From positions 1-53,110 of the forward strand of contig CAIPKV010000038.1 of NCBI GenBank assembly GCA_903865745.1: a DNA stretch of 53,110 nucleotides. The letters are read 5' to 3'. Under the pieces are notes generated by a model. It saw only the letters and a list, made by a program, of their open reading frames with translations, was not told the DNA's origin and did not search any database. Source of the stretch: an uncultured Verrucomicrobia subdivision 3 bacterium (GTDB taxonomy: Bacteria > Verrucomicrobiota > Verrucomicrobiia > Limisphaerales > UBA11358). The position numbers and the translations under genes are program-made. Below, in pieces: positions 16,091-24,952 of this stretch (the stretch's first letter is position 1; each line of letters begins with the position of its first letter).

Positions 16091-17038
16091 ATGATTGAAG
16101 TTTCCAATTTAACGAAGCGCTACGCGGGCCGCACGGCAGTGGACGACATTTCGTTCACGGTCGCGCGAGGCGAAATTGTCGGCTTACTCGGCCCGAATGG
16201 CGCAGGGAAGAGCACTACCATGCGCGTGCTCTCTGGTTTCATGCCAGCAACAAGCGGTACAGTGCGCGTGGGGGGCTTCGACATATTTCACGACTCAGAT
16301 GAGACGCGGCGGCGAATCGGTTACATGCCAGAAAACAACCCGCTCCATCCTGAAATGCGCGTCCGCGAATACTTGAAATTTCGCGCGAGACTCAAGGGCT
16401 TCGGTTGGAAAAAATCCCGCGAGCGCGTGACGACAGTAATCGAGCAATGCGGACTAGCAGAGGTTGACCGACGCATAATTGGACAGCTTTCCAAGGGCTA
16501 TAAGCAGCGTGTGGGCCTAGCGGATGCGCTAGTACATGAGCCGGAGCTGATCATCCTGGACGAGCCGACAATCGGTCTTGACCCACAGCAAATCCGTTCA
16601 GTCCGTTCATTGATAAAGAATCTCGCTGGCAACCACACGGTATTGATTTCTACTCACATTTTGCCGGAAGTGGAAATGATGTGCGGTCGTGTGCTTATCA
16701 TGCTTGGTGGGCGCGTACTAGCATCGGACACGCCCGAAAACTTACAGCGGCGCATGGCGGGCGGAAGCCAAGTAATCGCTGAAATCGCTGCGTCTCCGTC
16801 CGCACTGCGGACGGCCTGCGAAAATTTGTCACAAGTGGCGTGTATCGAGATGGCCGTGGTTGAGGGTGAATTTTCCCGCTGTGTACTGACGCCGCGTGAC
16901 GGCCAAGACCTGCGACCGCTGATTTTTAAATTAGCACAGGTGAATGGTTGGACGCTACGCGAGCTGACACGCAGTCGGCACTCTCTGGAGGACATCTACA
17001 TGCAGGTCACGCGGCCCAGAACGGAGGACGTTGAATGA
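16091..17038 (+). CDS. ABC transporter ATP-binding protein (GldA-like)
   Basis: A protein of 315 residues from the ATG at 16091 (MIEVSNLTKRYAG); in-frame starts further upstream (16001, 16061) add residues outside the family. Walker A is GPNGAGKST (about 34-42), the signature is LSKGYKQRVGLADAL, Walker B is LIILDEPTIGLD, and the switch His is in ISTHILPEV. The C-terminal DUF4162-like part ends with SLEDIYMQVT. It energises the ABC-2 permease encoded next (stop and start overlap by 4 bases). This order, ATPase-permease-GldG-DUF4340, resembles the gliding or secretion type cluster common in Bacteroidetes and Verrucomicrobia. The cargo is not known. Confidence 0.92.
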   Translation: MIEVSNLTKRYAGRTAVDDISFTVARGEIVGLLGPNGAGKSTTMRVLSGFMPATSGTVRVGGFDIFHDSDETRRRIGYMPENNPLHPEMRVREYLKFRARLKGFGWKKSRERVTTVIEQCGLAEVDRRIIGQLSKGYKQRVGLADALVHEPELIILDEPTIGLDPQQIRSVRSLIKNLAGNHTVLISTHILPEVEMMCGRVLIMLGGRVLASDTPENLQRRMAGGSQVIAEIAASPSALRTACENLSQVACIEMAVVEGEFSRCVLTPRDGQDLRPLIFKLAQVNGWTLRELTRSRHSLEDIYMQVTRPRTEDVE

Positions 17039-17784
17039 AGATTTTCTGGACGTTGCTACGGCGCGAACTGGGAACGTTTTTTTTGTCGCTAACGGGGTAT
17101 GTCATTATTGCAGCGGTAACGCTAATCGTTGGATCGACGTTTGTAATGCTTATCCACAACATGGGGACGAAGCCGTTTGCAATGCCGGTCACACAGCTTT
17201 TTTTTAACAGCTTTATGTTTTGGCTGCTGGTCATTTTGGTCGCACCCGCAATCACAATGCGCCTTTTCGCGTTGGAAAAAGCAAGCGGAACCTTTGAAAC
17301 CCTTATGACTACGTCGGTCGGTGATTTGCAAGTGGTCGCGGCAAAATTCACAGCTGCGGTTTTTTTTTACATGGTAACGTGGCTACCGACTCTTGTCGGA
17401 CTAGCAATAATTCAATGCTTCACTAACCAGCCAAAGCTGGACCCTGGCGTGGTGGGTGGAATGTATCTCGGAATTTTCTTGAGTGGTTGTCTGTTTTTGG
17501 CCATTGGCTGCTTGGCGTCAGCGCTGACAAAAAGCCAAATGGTCGCGGCGATGCTGAGCCTTGCAGTAGGCGTGATTTTATTCATTCTCGCCTACATGGC
17601 TCAGGTATTACCCGACGCGGCGGAGTCTGCGACGGGTGCACTTTATTATTTTAATCTGTTCAAGCACATGGAGGATTTCACGCGCGGCGTAGTGGACACG
17701 CGAACCGTAATATTCTATGCGACCGCCGCGTTCTTGTTTCTATTCCTGACGCTGCGCGTGGTAGAAAGCCGCCGGTGGAAATGA
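17035..17784 (+). CDS. ABC-2 type permease (GldF-like)
   Basis: A protein of 249 residues with about six membrane helices: about 12-35, 57-80, 100-125, 140-165, 170-195 and 222-243. The region MRLFALEKASGTFETLMTTSVGDLQVVAAKF between helices 2 and 3 is the typical cytoplasmic coupling segment of ABC-2/GldF permeases. It overlaps the ATPase gene by 4 bases and is followed after 1 base by the GldG-like gene, so the three are one transcription unit. Confidence 0.9.
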   Translation: MKIFWTLLRRELGTFFLSLTGYVIIAAVTLIVGSTFVMLIHNMGTKPFAMPVTQLFFNSFMFWLLVILVAPAITMRLFALEKASGTFETLMTTSVGDLQVVAAKFTAAVFFYMVTWLPTLVGLAIIQCFTNQPKLDPGVVGGMYLGIFLSGCLFLAIGCLASALTKSQMVAAMLSLAVGVILFILAYMAQVLPDAAESATGALYYFNLFKHMEDFTRGVVDTRTVIFYATAAFLFLFLTLRVVESRRWK

Positions 17785-17785
17785 T

Positions 17786-19258
17786 ATGAGCATCGATAAA
17801 AAATCGCGCCCCAGCTTTTCAGCCACCAGCCGATGGCAAATCGGCTTGGATGTGGCACTGCGCACCGCGTTGGTGTTCGTAGTGGTGGTGATGGTAAATT
17901 ACCTCGGCAGTATATTTTACCACCGTTTTTTTCTAAGTTCGCAGACCAGTGTGAAGCTTTCTTCGCGCACAGTCGCGGCACTGCGCTCTTTGACTAACTC
18001 CGCAAAAGTGACGCTCTTCTATGACACTGCCAACGAGGAGTTTTACCCGGACATCGTGGCGCTGCTGAACGAATACCATGCAGTGAACAAAAACATTTCA
18101 GTCCGAACCGTGGACTATGTGCAAAATCCTGGCGAGGCGGAAAAGTTAAAGTCGCAATATAAGCTGACCGGCACCGATAATAAGAATTTAGTCATCTTTG
18201 ATTGCAACGACCATGTGAAGACCATTTCCGGCGCAACCATTACGCAATACACGCTTGAGCAAATACCGAACGAAAAGGAACGGGAGTTCCGTCGTAAGCC
18301 GGTCACTTTCTCTGGGGAGAAGATATTTACTGCCATTCTGATGGCGTTGCAAAACACGCAGCCGCTGCGGGCATATTTCCTACAAGGCCACGGCGAGCCG
18401 TCGCTCAAGGACAACGGGAATTTCGGCTACCTGAAGTTTGCCTCGGTGCTCCAGCAGAATTCCATCATCGTGACAAACCTCGAGCTGCCAGCCGCCGCCG
18501 AGATACCGATGGATTGCAACCTGCTTGTTATTGCCGCGCCGACAGCAGCTTTTACGGACATGGAACTTCAAAAGATCGACCAGTATCTCGCGCAGGGCGG
18601 CCGGCTTTTTCTGTTATTCGATTACGCCTCGCTCAAACATCCTACTGGGTTGGAACCTATCTTGCAGCACTGGGGCATCAACGTCCTTGCCGACATCGCG
18701 CAGGATCCTCAGAGCACAATCACCGGCCAAGACATCAAAGTACGGTCGTTCGGCGATCATCCGGTAGTGAATTCGCTGGTGGAACTCTCACTTCAGATGG
18801 TGCTACCACGCCCGGTGGAAAAAATCAGTTTGCCAAACCCGCCCTCCAACGCGCCTGAGGTTACACAGCTGGCCCTGACCAGCTCGGGTGCCACGCTCTC
18901 CAGCGACCACAGCGAACCGCATCGCAGCTACTCGCTCATTGCCGCCGCCGAACAGAAGCCCGCGCCCGGCCTTGCCAACCTGCGCGGTAACACGCGCATC
19001 ATCGTGGCGGGCGACTCAATTTTTCTCGGCAACTATTATATCGAAGGCGGAGCCAACCGCGATTTCCTAAATAGCGCCGCCAACTGGCTACTGGACCGAC
19101 CGCAGCTGATTGAAGGTATCGGCCCACGACCCATCACTGAATATCGCCTGCTCATGACGAAACACCAGCAACTACAGCTCCGTTGGCTGTTGCTCGGCGC
19201 ACTACCCGGCGGCGTGCTGTTCATTGGCTGGCTCGTCTGGCTCGTCCGCCGCCAATGA
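17786..19258 (+). CDS. GldG-like ABC accessory protein
   Basis: A protein of 490 residues with one membrane helix near each end: about 30-52 (ALVFVVVVMVNYLGSIFY) and about 465-487 (WLLLGALPGGVLFIGWLVWLV). The long middle part faces outward. It has TVAALRSLTNSAKVTLFYD, RTVDYVQNPGEAEKLKSQY and FLQGHGEPSL, the pattern of GldG / uncharacterised ABC transport-system proteins that bind sugar or polymer substrates in a ThuA- or IFT52-like fold. Its stop overlaps the DUF4340 start (ATGA). Neighbours set it as part of the exporter; the substrate is not known. Confidence 0.88.
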   Translation: MSIDKKSRPSFSATSRWQIGLDVALRTALVFVVVVMVNYLGSIFYHRFFLSSQTSVKLSSRTVAALRSLTNSAKVTLFYDTANEEFYPDIVALLNEYHAVNKNISVRTVDYVQNPGEAEKLKSQYKLTGTDNKNLVIFDCNDHVKTISGATITQYTLEQIPNEKEREFRRKPVTFSGEKIFTAILMALQNTQPLRAYFLQGHGEPSLKDNGNFGYLKFASVLQQNSIIVTNLELPAAAEIPMDCNLLVIAAPTAAFTDMELQKIDQYLAQGGRLFLLFDYASLKHPTGLEPILQHWGINVLADIAQDPQSTITGQDIKVRSFGDHPVVNSLVELSLQMVLPRPVEKISLPNPPSNAPEVTQLALTSSGATLSSDHSEPHRSYSLIAAAEQKPAPGLANLRGNTRIIVAGDSIFLGNYYIEGGANRDFLNSAANWLLDRPQLIEGIGPRPITEYRLLMTKHQQLQLRWLLLGALPGGVLFIGWLVWLVRRQ

Positions 19259-21039
19259 AATCCAAGACCACTGCCATCTGGTTCGTCATCGCGGCTTTAC
19301 TGTTCGCGGGCATCTGGCTTTCACAGAAATTTCTCCAGCCCGCCGCGCCGGCTGCGGCGACGCTACTTCCCAGCCTGCAAACCGATGTCCTGACTTCCCT
19401 ACAAATCAGCCCGGCCGGGGCGCTGGAAATTTCGGCTATCCGTACCAACGGCACTTGGCAGCTGGACAAACCGTTGGCGTATCCGGCGCAAGCCGCTGCC
19501 ATCGAAATGCTCGCCGGTTCACTGGAAAAGCTCACGCCTGCCACCCGCCTCACCGCCGACGAAATTCGCAGCCACAAAAATGCCGACGCAGATTTCGGTT
19601 TTGACAATCCGCAGTTTTCGCTCGTCATCGTGGCCGGCGACCAGCGCTGGCAGTTGATCGTTGGCAACCGGACTGCGCCCGGCGATCAGGTTTTCATCCG
19701 CGTCGCCGGCCTGGACGGCGCGTTCGTGACGGACGCGGCCTGGCTACAGCTGCTCCCGCATTCGGCAGACGAATGGCGTGACACCGCGCTCGTGACTGCC
19801 GCCGGGGCAACCGACTGGATTGTGGTCACCAACGGCGCGAAGGTCATGGAATTCCGTTCCGACCCGACCAATCGACTCTGGCGTATGATTCGGCCCCTGC
19901 AAACTCGGGCGGACAGCGCCCGCCTTGCTGCGGCGCTGCAACAGCTTCAGTCCGGCCATGTCATTCAATTTGTAACTGACGATCCGCGCGCCGATTTGAG
20001 CAGCTACGGTTTGCAGCCTGCCGACCTAGACTTGTGGATCGGGCAGGGCACCAATTTCACCGGCGCAGTCCACGCTGGGAAAAGTTTGTCGGAAAACTCC
20101 CCGCTGCTCTATGCGCGGCGCGAGGGCTGGAACTCGGTCATGACCGCTGGTAAGGATGTTTTCTTGCCATGGCACGGAGCAGTGAATGATTTCCGCGATC
20201 GGCATCTGCTCACCCTCACCGCGCCGGTGGCGGAGATTGAGGTACGCGGCGAAAGTCCGTTCTTACTCCAGCAGCGCGGCGCGAATGACTGGGTAGTGGT
20301 GGGCGAGAAATATTCTGCCGACCCCGAGAACGTGCAGAATTTCCTCAAGCTGCTCGCCAACCTCCGCGTTTCAGAATTCGTCAAGGACGTGGTTACCGCG
20401 CCGGACTTGTCGGGCTTCGGCTTCACGGCGCCGGCGCGACAAATCATCCTACGCAGCACGGCGGGTGACTCCAATAGCGTGCTGGCGCAGCTGCTGTTTA
20501 GCACGACCGAGACGAACCGCGTGCTGGTGAAGCGCGGTGACGAAGATTTTATCTACGCGATTAAACCAGCGGATTACAACCGGTTGCCGGAGGCCGGTTG
20601 GGAATTCCGCAACCGCCACATCTGGAATTTTACCGAGGCGGATGTCGCGCAGGTCACGCTCCAGCAAAATGGCAAGACGCGTACGCTTGTCCGTACCGGC
20701 GAAAACAAGTGGTCGTTTGCGGCTGGCTCACAAGGAATCATAAATCCGCCAGCCGTCGAAGAGGCGGTCCACCGGCTCGGTGGTCTGACCGCCGCTGGCT
20801 GGGTGGCGCGCAACGTCACCACACCGGAAAAATTTGGGCTGGACCCCGGCAACCTCACCCTCACCGTCGAGCTGAAATCCGGCGAGAAGCTGAGCGTGGA
20901 TTTTGGCGCGGAGCTGACGCAGGCGCAGACGGCGCTGGCTGCGGTGACCTATGCCGGCGAACGCTGGGTGTTTGTATTTCCGCCGGTGGTTTACCAGTTT
21001 GTAGCCGCCTACCTGACGATTCCGGCCAACGCGCCATGA
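19255..21039 (+). CDS. DUF4340 domain protein
   Basis: A protein of 594 residues from the ATG at 19255 (MKSKTTAIWFVIAALLFAGIW), which overlaps the GldG-like stop; the frame extends upstream but inside the gldG-like gene. One N-terminal membrane helix (about 7-24) is followed by a large outer part. Repeats of the DUF4340 module are visible, each with a strand, an Asn-Trp turn such as NGTWQLDKP or NDWVVVGEK, and a phrase like FGFDNPQFSLVI or FGFTAPARQIIL. DUF4340 proteins regularly follow GldG in this type of cluster and are thought to be part of the same envelope complex. Confidence 0.88.
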   Translation: MKSKTTAIWFVIAALLFAGIWLSQKFLQPAAPAAATLLPSLQTDVLTSLQISPAGALEISAIRTNGTWQLDKPLAYPAQAAAIEMLAGSLEKLTPATRLTADEIRSHKNADADFGFDNPQFSLVIVAGDQRWQLIVGNRTAPGDQVFIRVAGLDGAFVTDAAWLQLLPHSADEWRDTALVTAAGATDWIVVTNGAKVMEFRSDPTNRLWRMIRPLQTRADSARLAAALQQLQSGHVIQFVTDDPRADLSSYGLQPADLDLWIGQGTNFTGAVHAGKSLSENSPLLYARREGWNSVMTAGKDVFLPWHGAVNDFRDRHLLTLTAPVAEIEVRGESPFLLQQRGANDWVVVGEKYSADPENVQNFLKLLANLRVSEFVKDVVTAPDLSGFGFTAPARQIILRSTAGDSNSVLAQLLFSTTETNRVLVKRGDEDFIYAIKPADYNRLPEAGWEFRNRHIWNFTEADVAQVTLQQNGKTRTLVRTGENKWSFAAGSQGIINPPAVEEAVHRLGGLTAAGWVARNVTTPEKFGLDPGNLTLTVELKSGEKLSVDFGAELTQAQTALAAVTYAGERWVFVFPPVVYQFVAAYLTIPANAP

Positions 21040-21051
21040 GCCAGGGGTATT

Positions 21052-21756
21052 TCAGTCGTGGTATTCTCGAAAAACCACCGCCGTCGCAGTGGCCGGATTA
21101 AACACCGCATAAATCCCCCCGCGCTGGTGTTCCTCTGATTCTTTGAAGATGCGCTGGAAGTAAATTGCGTTGTTCATCGGCGGCAAACTTTGAACCAGCC
21201 GGGTGCCATTATGCGCCGAGTGTTCGAGCCGCTGCTTGAATTCAATGGCATCCGCCGGCACCAGTTTCGCCCCCGCCACCATGGTTTGAAAATCTTTTTG
21301 CCCGACGTGGAACACCGCCAGCCATTCGCTGCGCAGAAATGTTGAATAACCGGCAATCTGAACCTGGCTGGCCGACGCGGGCGCATTCCCCAGACAAATG
21401 TAAGCCAGCCGGTGACTAGGCGATTTGCCGGCACCGAGCAACCCGAGCGCCAGCGTCACCACCAGCGCGGGACCGACCAGCAACGCCAGCGCCGTCGTCC
21501 GCTTGAACGCGCGCTGCTCAATCCAAACCTTGGTCAGGGCGAAGACGGTGCTACCGCCGCCGCCGACCAGCACCATGACCGGGATAAGCGGCAATAAAGC
21601 CATCGCGCAGGCTCGGCCAAAGAACTCGTAGGTGCCATATTGCAGGGCCAGGAAAAATAGGATGCCCGCACTCACCAGCACAGTATCCAAAACCCAAAGC
21701 CACCAATAATTGATGGGGCGCAGGTTCGCGCCGGTTTGGTTGGTAACTGCATTCAT
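21052..21756 (-). CDS. Uncharacterised membrane protein
   Basis: A protein of 234 residues with three membrane segments in the first half: about 20-40 (LWVLDTVLVSAGILFFLAL), 50-75 (AMALLPLIPVMVLVGGGGS) and 88-107. The C-terminal half (about 115-234) is soluble and probably outside the cytoplasm. I do not recognise the family. It is convergent with the DUF4340 gene at a gap of 12 bases, and array B lies between its start and the response regulator stop. Confidence 0.65.
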   Translation of the reverse strand: MNAVTNQTGANLRPINYWWLWVLDTVLVSAGILFFLALQYGTYEFFGRACAMALLPLIPVMVLVGGGGSTVFALTKVWIEQRAFKRTTALALLVGPALVVTLALGLLGAGKSPSHRLAYICLGNAPASASQVQIAGYSTFLRSEWLAVFHVGQKDFQTMVAGAKLVPADAIEFKQRLEHSAHNGTRLVQSLPPMNNAIYFQRIFKESEEHQRGGIYAVFNPATATAVVFREYHD

Positions 21757-21791
21757 GTCACCTGAGGAAAGCCGACTGGATTACAAACGCA

Positions 21792-21959
21792 AGGTTTTAT
21801 GTTTTGCGCCCGGGGTTTTATGGCCGGCATTCTGGGTTTTGTGGCTGGGATTTTGGGTTATGCGAGCCGCAAGGGAGGTTTTTTCCCGCGCAATGTGGGT
21901 TTTGTGACTCTCAATCTGGGGTTTTTCTTTCGCAGTGTGGGTTTTGTCAGATTTTTAGC
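21792..21959 (-). repeat. Array B: 8 degenerate 21-bp tandem units
   Basis: Units start at 21792, 21813, 21834, 21855, 21876, 21897, 21918 and 21939, all 21 bp apart. On the plus strand the anchor is GGGTTTTGTGG or close (six of eight begin GGGTTTT, GGGTTAT or GGGGTTTT). On the minus strand, the sense of the neighbouring genes, it reads as CAAAACCCA steps followed by a variable G/C-rich part with TTGCG in several units. It lies about 20 bases after the stop of the response regulator gene (minus strand), so again at a gene 3' end. In the plus frame it reads GF-x-x-x-x-x seven-residue steps. Confidence 0.85.
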
Positions 21960-21978
21960 TGCTCCAAGGGGAAATCTA

Positions 21979-22437
21979 TTACTTCTTCTTGTTGTTCAAA
22001 GCCTCGATGGCTTCGAACAAGACTTTCATCGGAAAGGGTTTCCAAAGCATAATCCCCCGGATGCGCCGAATGAATTCCTCAATCTTCTGGTCGCCCTGAT
22101 GCCCGGTCATGAAGATAAACCGCTGACAGAGTTTTGGGCGGACACGTTCCACCGCCGCATAAAACATATCGCCCGGAAAGTTGGGCATCACCATGTCGCA
22201 AAGAATGAGGCTGAAATCGTCGGCCATGATTTTTTTCAACCCTTCAGTACCGTTGGCCACGACGGTGACAACATAGCCGCGTGTTTCGAGTGTCTCTTTC
22301 AACTGACTGGCAAACTCCGCCTCATCCTCCAAAATGAGGATGCCTTGGGGACCGACGATTTCGGCGTCATCAGAAATCTCGTAAGTCTTCACGGGCTCCG
22401 GGATTTCGCGCCGCCGCATGGAATCGTAGTTGCTCAT
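21979..22437 (-). CDS. Stand-alone response regulator receiver domain
   Basis: A protein of 152 residues. A 30-residue N-terminal extension is followed by a complete receiver domain: acidic pocket ILEDE, phospho-acceptor Asp in LILCDMVMP (about residue 81), Thr in FIFMTGHQ, and Lys in LWKPFP. There is no output domain, so it acts through protein contacts. No histidine kinase gene is nearby. It lies 24 bases after trpB on the same strand; array B follows it. Confidence 0.9.
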   Translation of the reverse strand: MSNYDSMRRREIPEPVKTYEISDDAEIVGPQGILILEDEAEFASQLKETLETRGYVVTVVANGTEGLKKIMADDFSLILCDMVMPNFPGDMFYAAVERVRPKLCQRFIFMTGHQGDQKIEEFIRRIRGIMLWKPFPMKVLFEAIEALNNKKK

Positions 22438-22461
22438 GGCGTTAATGTTAGAATCATGGTT

Positions 22462-23676
22462 TTACTTGGGCATTTGCAGCTTCACCTTCGCCGCCACTTG
22501 CGCCACGTCTTTGTCGCCGCGACCGGAGAGATTGACAATGATCAATTTGTCTTTGCCCAGTTTTGGCGCACGCACCATGCACTCGGCTACCGCATGAGCG
22601 CTTTCAAGCGCCGGAATAATACCTTCAAGCCGGGCAAGTTTCATAAAGGCTTCCAGCGCCTGGTCGTCGGTGGCATAAGTATATTCAGCACGGCTGGCGT
22701 CGCGCAGCCAGGCATGTTCAGGCCCGACGGCAGCGTAATCCAATCCGGCGCTGACGCTGTGTGTGGATTGAATCTGGCCGAATTCATCCTGCAAAATGTA
22801 GCTGCGCGTGCCCTGCAACACGCCGAGCGAACCGCCTTGAAAACGCGCCGCATGCTGCTCGGGCTGGATACCGAGTCCGCCTGCTTCCACGCCGACAAAC
22901 TTTACTGATTTATCCGCGAGAAACGGGTAAAAAAGTCCAATTGCGTTCGACCCGCCGCCAACACAAGCGATGAGTATATCCGGCAGCCGGTTTTCCTTTT
23001 CCAAAATCTGCGCACGAGCTTCGTCACCGATAATTCGCTGGAAATTCCGCACCATAACCGGATACGGATGAGCGCCGTAGGCCGTGCCGAGAATGTAATG
23101 TGTGTGGCGAATGTTCGTCACCCAGTCGCGCATGGCTTCATTGACAGCTTCCTTCAAGGTCTTTTGGCCTGCATTAACCGGCACAACTTCAGCCCCGAGC
23201 ATCTTCATTCGATATACGTTAAGCTCCTGCCGCTGGCAATCCACCGCACCCATGTAGATTACGCATTTCATCCCGAACATGGCGGCGACGGTGGCTGACG
23301 CGACGCCGTGCTGGCCTGCGCCGGTCTCGGCGATGATGCGGGTCTTGCCCATGCGCTTGGCAAGCAGAATCTGACCGAGGGCATTATTGATTTTGTGCGC
23401 GCCGGTGTGGTTTAAATCTTCGCGCTTGAGATAAATTTTCGCGCCGCTAAGCTCCTTGGTCAGTCGTTCGGCAAAGTAAAGCGGCGAGGGGCGGCCAACA
23501 AATTCGGTGAGGTAGTAGGAAAGCTCTTGCTGAAACTCAGGGTCGTGCTGCGCGCGGAAATATTCGGCCTCCAACTCCTGCAACGGATGCATCAACGTCT
23601 CCGGCACGTAACGTCCGCCGTAGGGACCGAAGTGGCCGGTGGCGTCGGGCAAATTCAAGCTGGCAGCCGCGCTCAT
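22462..23676 (-). CDS. trpB: Tryptophan synthase beta chain
   Basis: A protein of 404 residues from the ATG at 23676 ([28 protein letters not shown]); six more residues upstream are possible. It joins indole and serine to make tryptophan. The PLP lysine is in [15 protein letters not shown], the phosphate loop in [10 protein letters not shown], and the substrate loop in GAGQHGVA. The length is normal. trpA is not next to it; trpF is at 34645-35262, so trp genes are scattered. Confidence 0.96.
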   Translation of the reverse strand: MSAAASLNLPDATGHFGPYGGRYVPETLMHPLQELEAEYFRAQHDPEFQQELSYYLTEFVGRPSPLYFAERLTKELSGAKIYLKREDLNHTGAHKINNALGQILLAKRMGKTRIIAETGAGQHGVASATVAAMFGMKCVIYMGAVDCQRQELNVYRMKMLGAEVVPVNAGQKTLKEAVNEAMRDWVTNIRHTHYILGTAYGAHPYPVMVRNFQRIIGDEARAQILEKENRLPDILIACVGGGSNAIGLFYPFLADKSVKFVGVEAGGLGIQPEQHAARFQGGSLGVLQGTRSYILQDEFGQIQSTHSVSAGLDYAAVGPEHAWLRDASRAEYTYATDDQALEAFMKLARLEGIIPALESAHAVAECMVRAPKLGKDKLIIVNLSGRGDKDVAQVAAKVKLQMPK

Positions 23677-23797
23677 AAAGCAATTCTCTCGCAAAGTCTC
23701 AAAGACGCAAAGGATTTATTTGCCACATTGATACAGCGTCTTAGTGTCTTCAGGTTTTTATCTCGATGCGCTCTGTGGCTGATAATCCGCAGTAATT
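23677..23797. other. Short intergenic with a CGCAAAG-type dispersed motif
   Basis: Between trpB and the desaturase gene is the stretch TCTCGCAAAGTCTCAAAGACG followed by CAAAGG, and 50 bases on its rough complement (CGTCTTAGTGTCTTC). Motifs like TTTGCGTCTTTGAGACTTTGCG are widespread between genes in related phyla in my recollection. No gene fits here. Confidence 0.35.
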
Positions 23798-24847
23798 TCA
23801 ACGTACCGCGTGCTTCTGTTGCTTACGCAGTTCACGTAGGGCGCTATACCCGACGAGCTTCTTGTTCTTCTCGTCCCAGAGCCGGTAGGTGGCGGATTTG
23901 AAGCTGGAGAACAAGGTAATGGGTTTTACCTGTTGAAACAGCGGATCGGCCTGATGACATTTCTCCAAGTTGTAATTGGGGATGCGTGGACTTAAATGAT
24001 GGATATGATGAAAACCGATGTTGCCGGAAAACCATTGGAGAATGCGCGGCAATTTGTAGAAGGAACTGCCTTTCAGTGCCGCGGCAACATAGCTCCAATC
24101 TTCGCCGCGCTCCCAATAGACGTCTTCAAATTGGTGCTGTACATAAAACATCCATACACCCGCGCCGCCGGCGACCATCATGATAATCAACTGGATGATG
24201 AGATATGCCTTGAGGCCGACCAGCCAGCTCAAACCAAGCGCCATTCCAAGAATGGCAGCGTTCATCGCCCAGACGGAGTGCCGTTCCCGTTCGCTGGCCT
24301 TGGCCGACGGAAAGCGCTGCTGGAGCAGGAACAGATACATCGGTGCAATGACAAACAGAATGAATGGATTGCGGGACAGCCGATAGGCAAATTTTTTCCA
24401 GCGGGACGCTTCAAGGTATTCTTGCACAGTCATCGTCCATACGTCGCCAGTGCCGCGCTTGTCAAGGTCGCCTGCGCTAGCATGGTGGATGGCGTGTTCC
24501 CAGCGCCAATGATAATAAGGTGTGAAGGTGAGGATGCCCGTGAAAAAACCGACCGCATCGTTAGCCGCGCGCGATTTAAAGTAGGAGCCATGGCCGCAGT
24601 CGTGAAAAATTATAAACACACGCACTAGAAACGCCCCGGCTAGCACCGCCAGCGGCACCACCAGCCACCATGAAACAGGGAGACACAAGTACATCAGATA
24701 CCACAGCGTGCCGTATGGGATAACCGTGTTGAGGATTTGCCATACCGCCCGTCCCAGCGACGGCTTCTGATATTCGGCCACAATCTCCTTCCATACAGCG
24801 TTGTCGGCGAGCGTCTGAGCAGAGACAGTACTGGCTTCGTTTGTCAT
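23798..24847 (-). CDS. Membrane fatty acid desaturase (DesA/delta-12 type)
   Basis: A protein of 349 residues. Three histidine boxes that hold the di-iron site are present: HDCGHGS (about 86-92), HHASAG with the preceding His in EHAIHHA (about 123-128), and HHIHH (about 288-292). Four membrane segments are arranged as in the acyl-lipid desaturase family. It puts double bonds into membrane fatty acids using O2 and an electron donor such as ferredoxin, so this organism should meet oxygen at times. The regiospecificity (delta-12 or delta-6 group) is inferred from general look only. Confidence 0.9.
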   Translation of the reverse strand: MTNEASTVSAQTLADNAVWKEIVAEYQKPSLGRAVWQILNTVIPYGTLWYLMYLCLPVSWWLVVPLAVLAGAFLVRVFIIFHDCGHGSYFKSRAANDAVGFFTGILTFTPYYHWRWEHAIHHASAGDLDKRGTGDVWTMTVQEYLEASRWKKFAYRLSRNPFILFVIAPMYLFLLQQRFPSAKASERERHSVWAMNAAILGMALGLSWLVGLKAYLIIQLIIMMVAGGAGVWMFYVQHQFEDVYWERGEDWSYVAAALKGSSFYKLPRILQWFSGNIGFHHIHHLSPRIPNYNLEKCHQADPLFQQVKPITLFSSFKSATYRLWDEKNKKLVGYSALRELRKQQKHAVR

Positions 24848-24952
24848 AGGTTTTAATGCAGTCTAGCCCCATTCTTGGCAAGTGCAAACCCAGACTTTGG
24901 GCGTTGCTCAGTTTTTCAGTAAGGTATACGAGGGGTAAGTTTTTGCGCAATT

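Noticed and set aside
21799-22908. A 369-codon plus-strand frame over array B, the response regulator and trpB
   Set aside because: It runs antisense over two conserved genes; its first part is only array B heptads.
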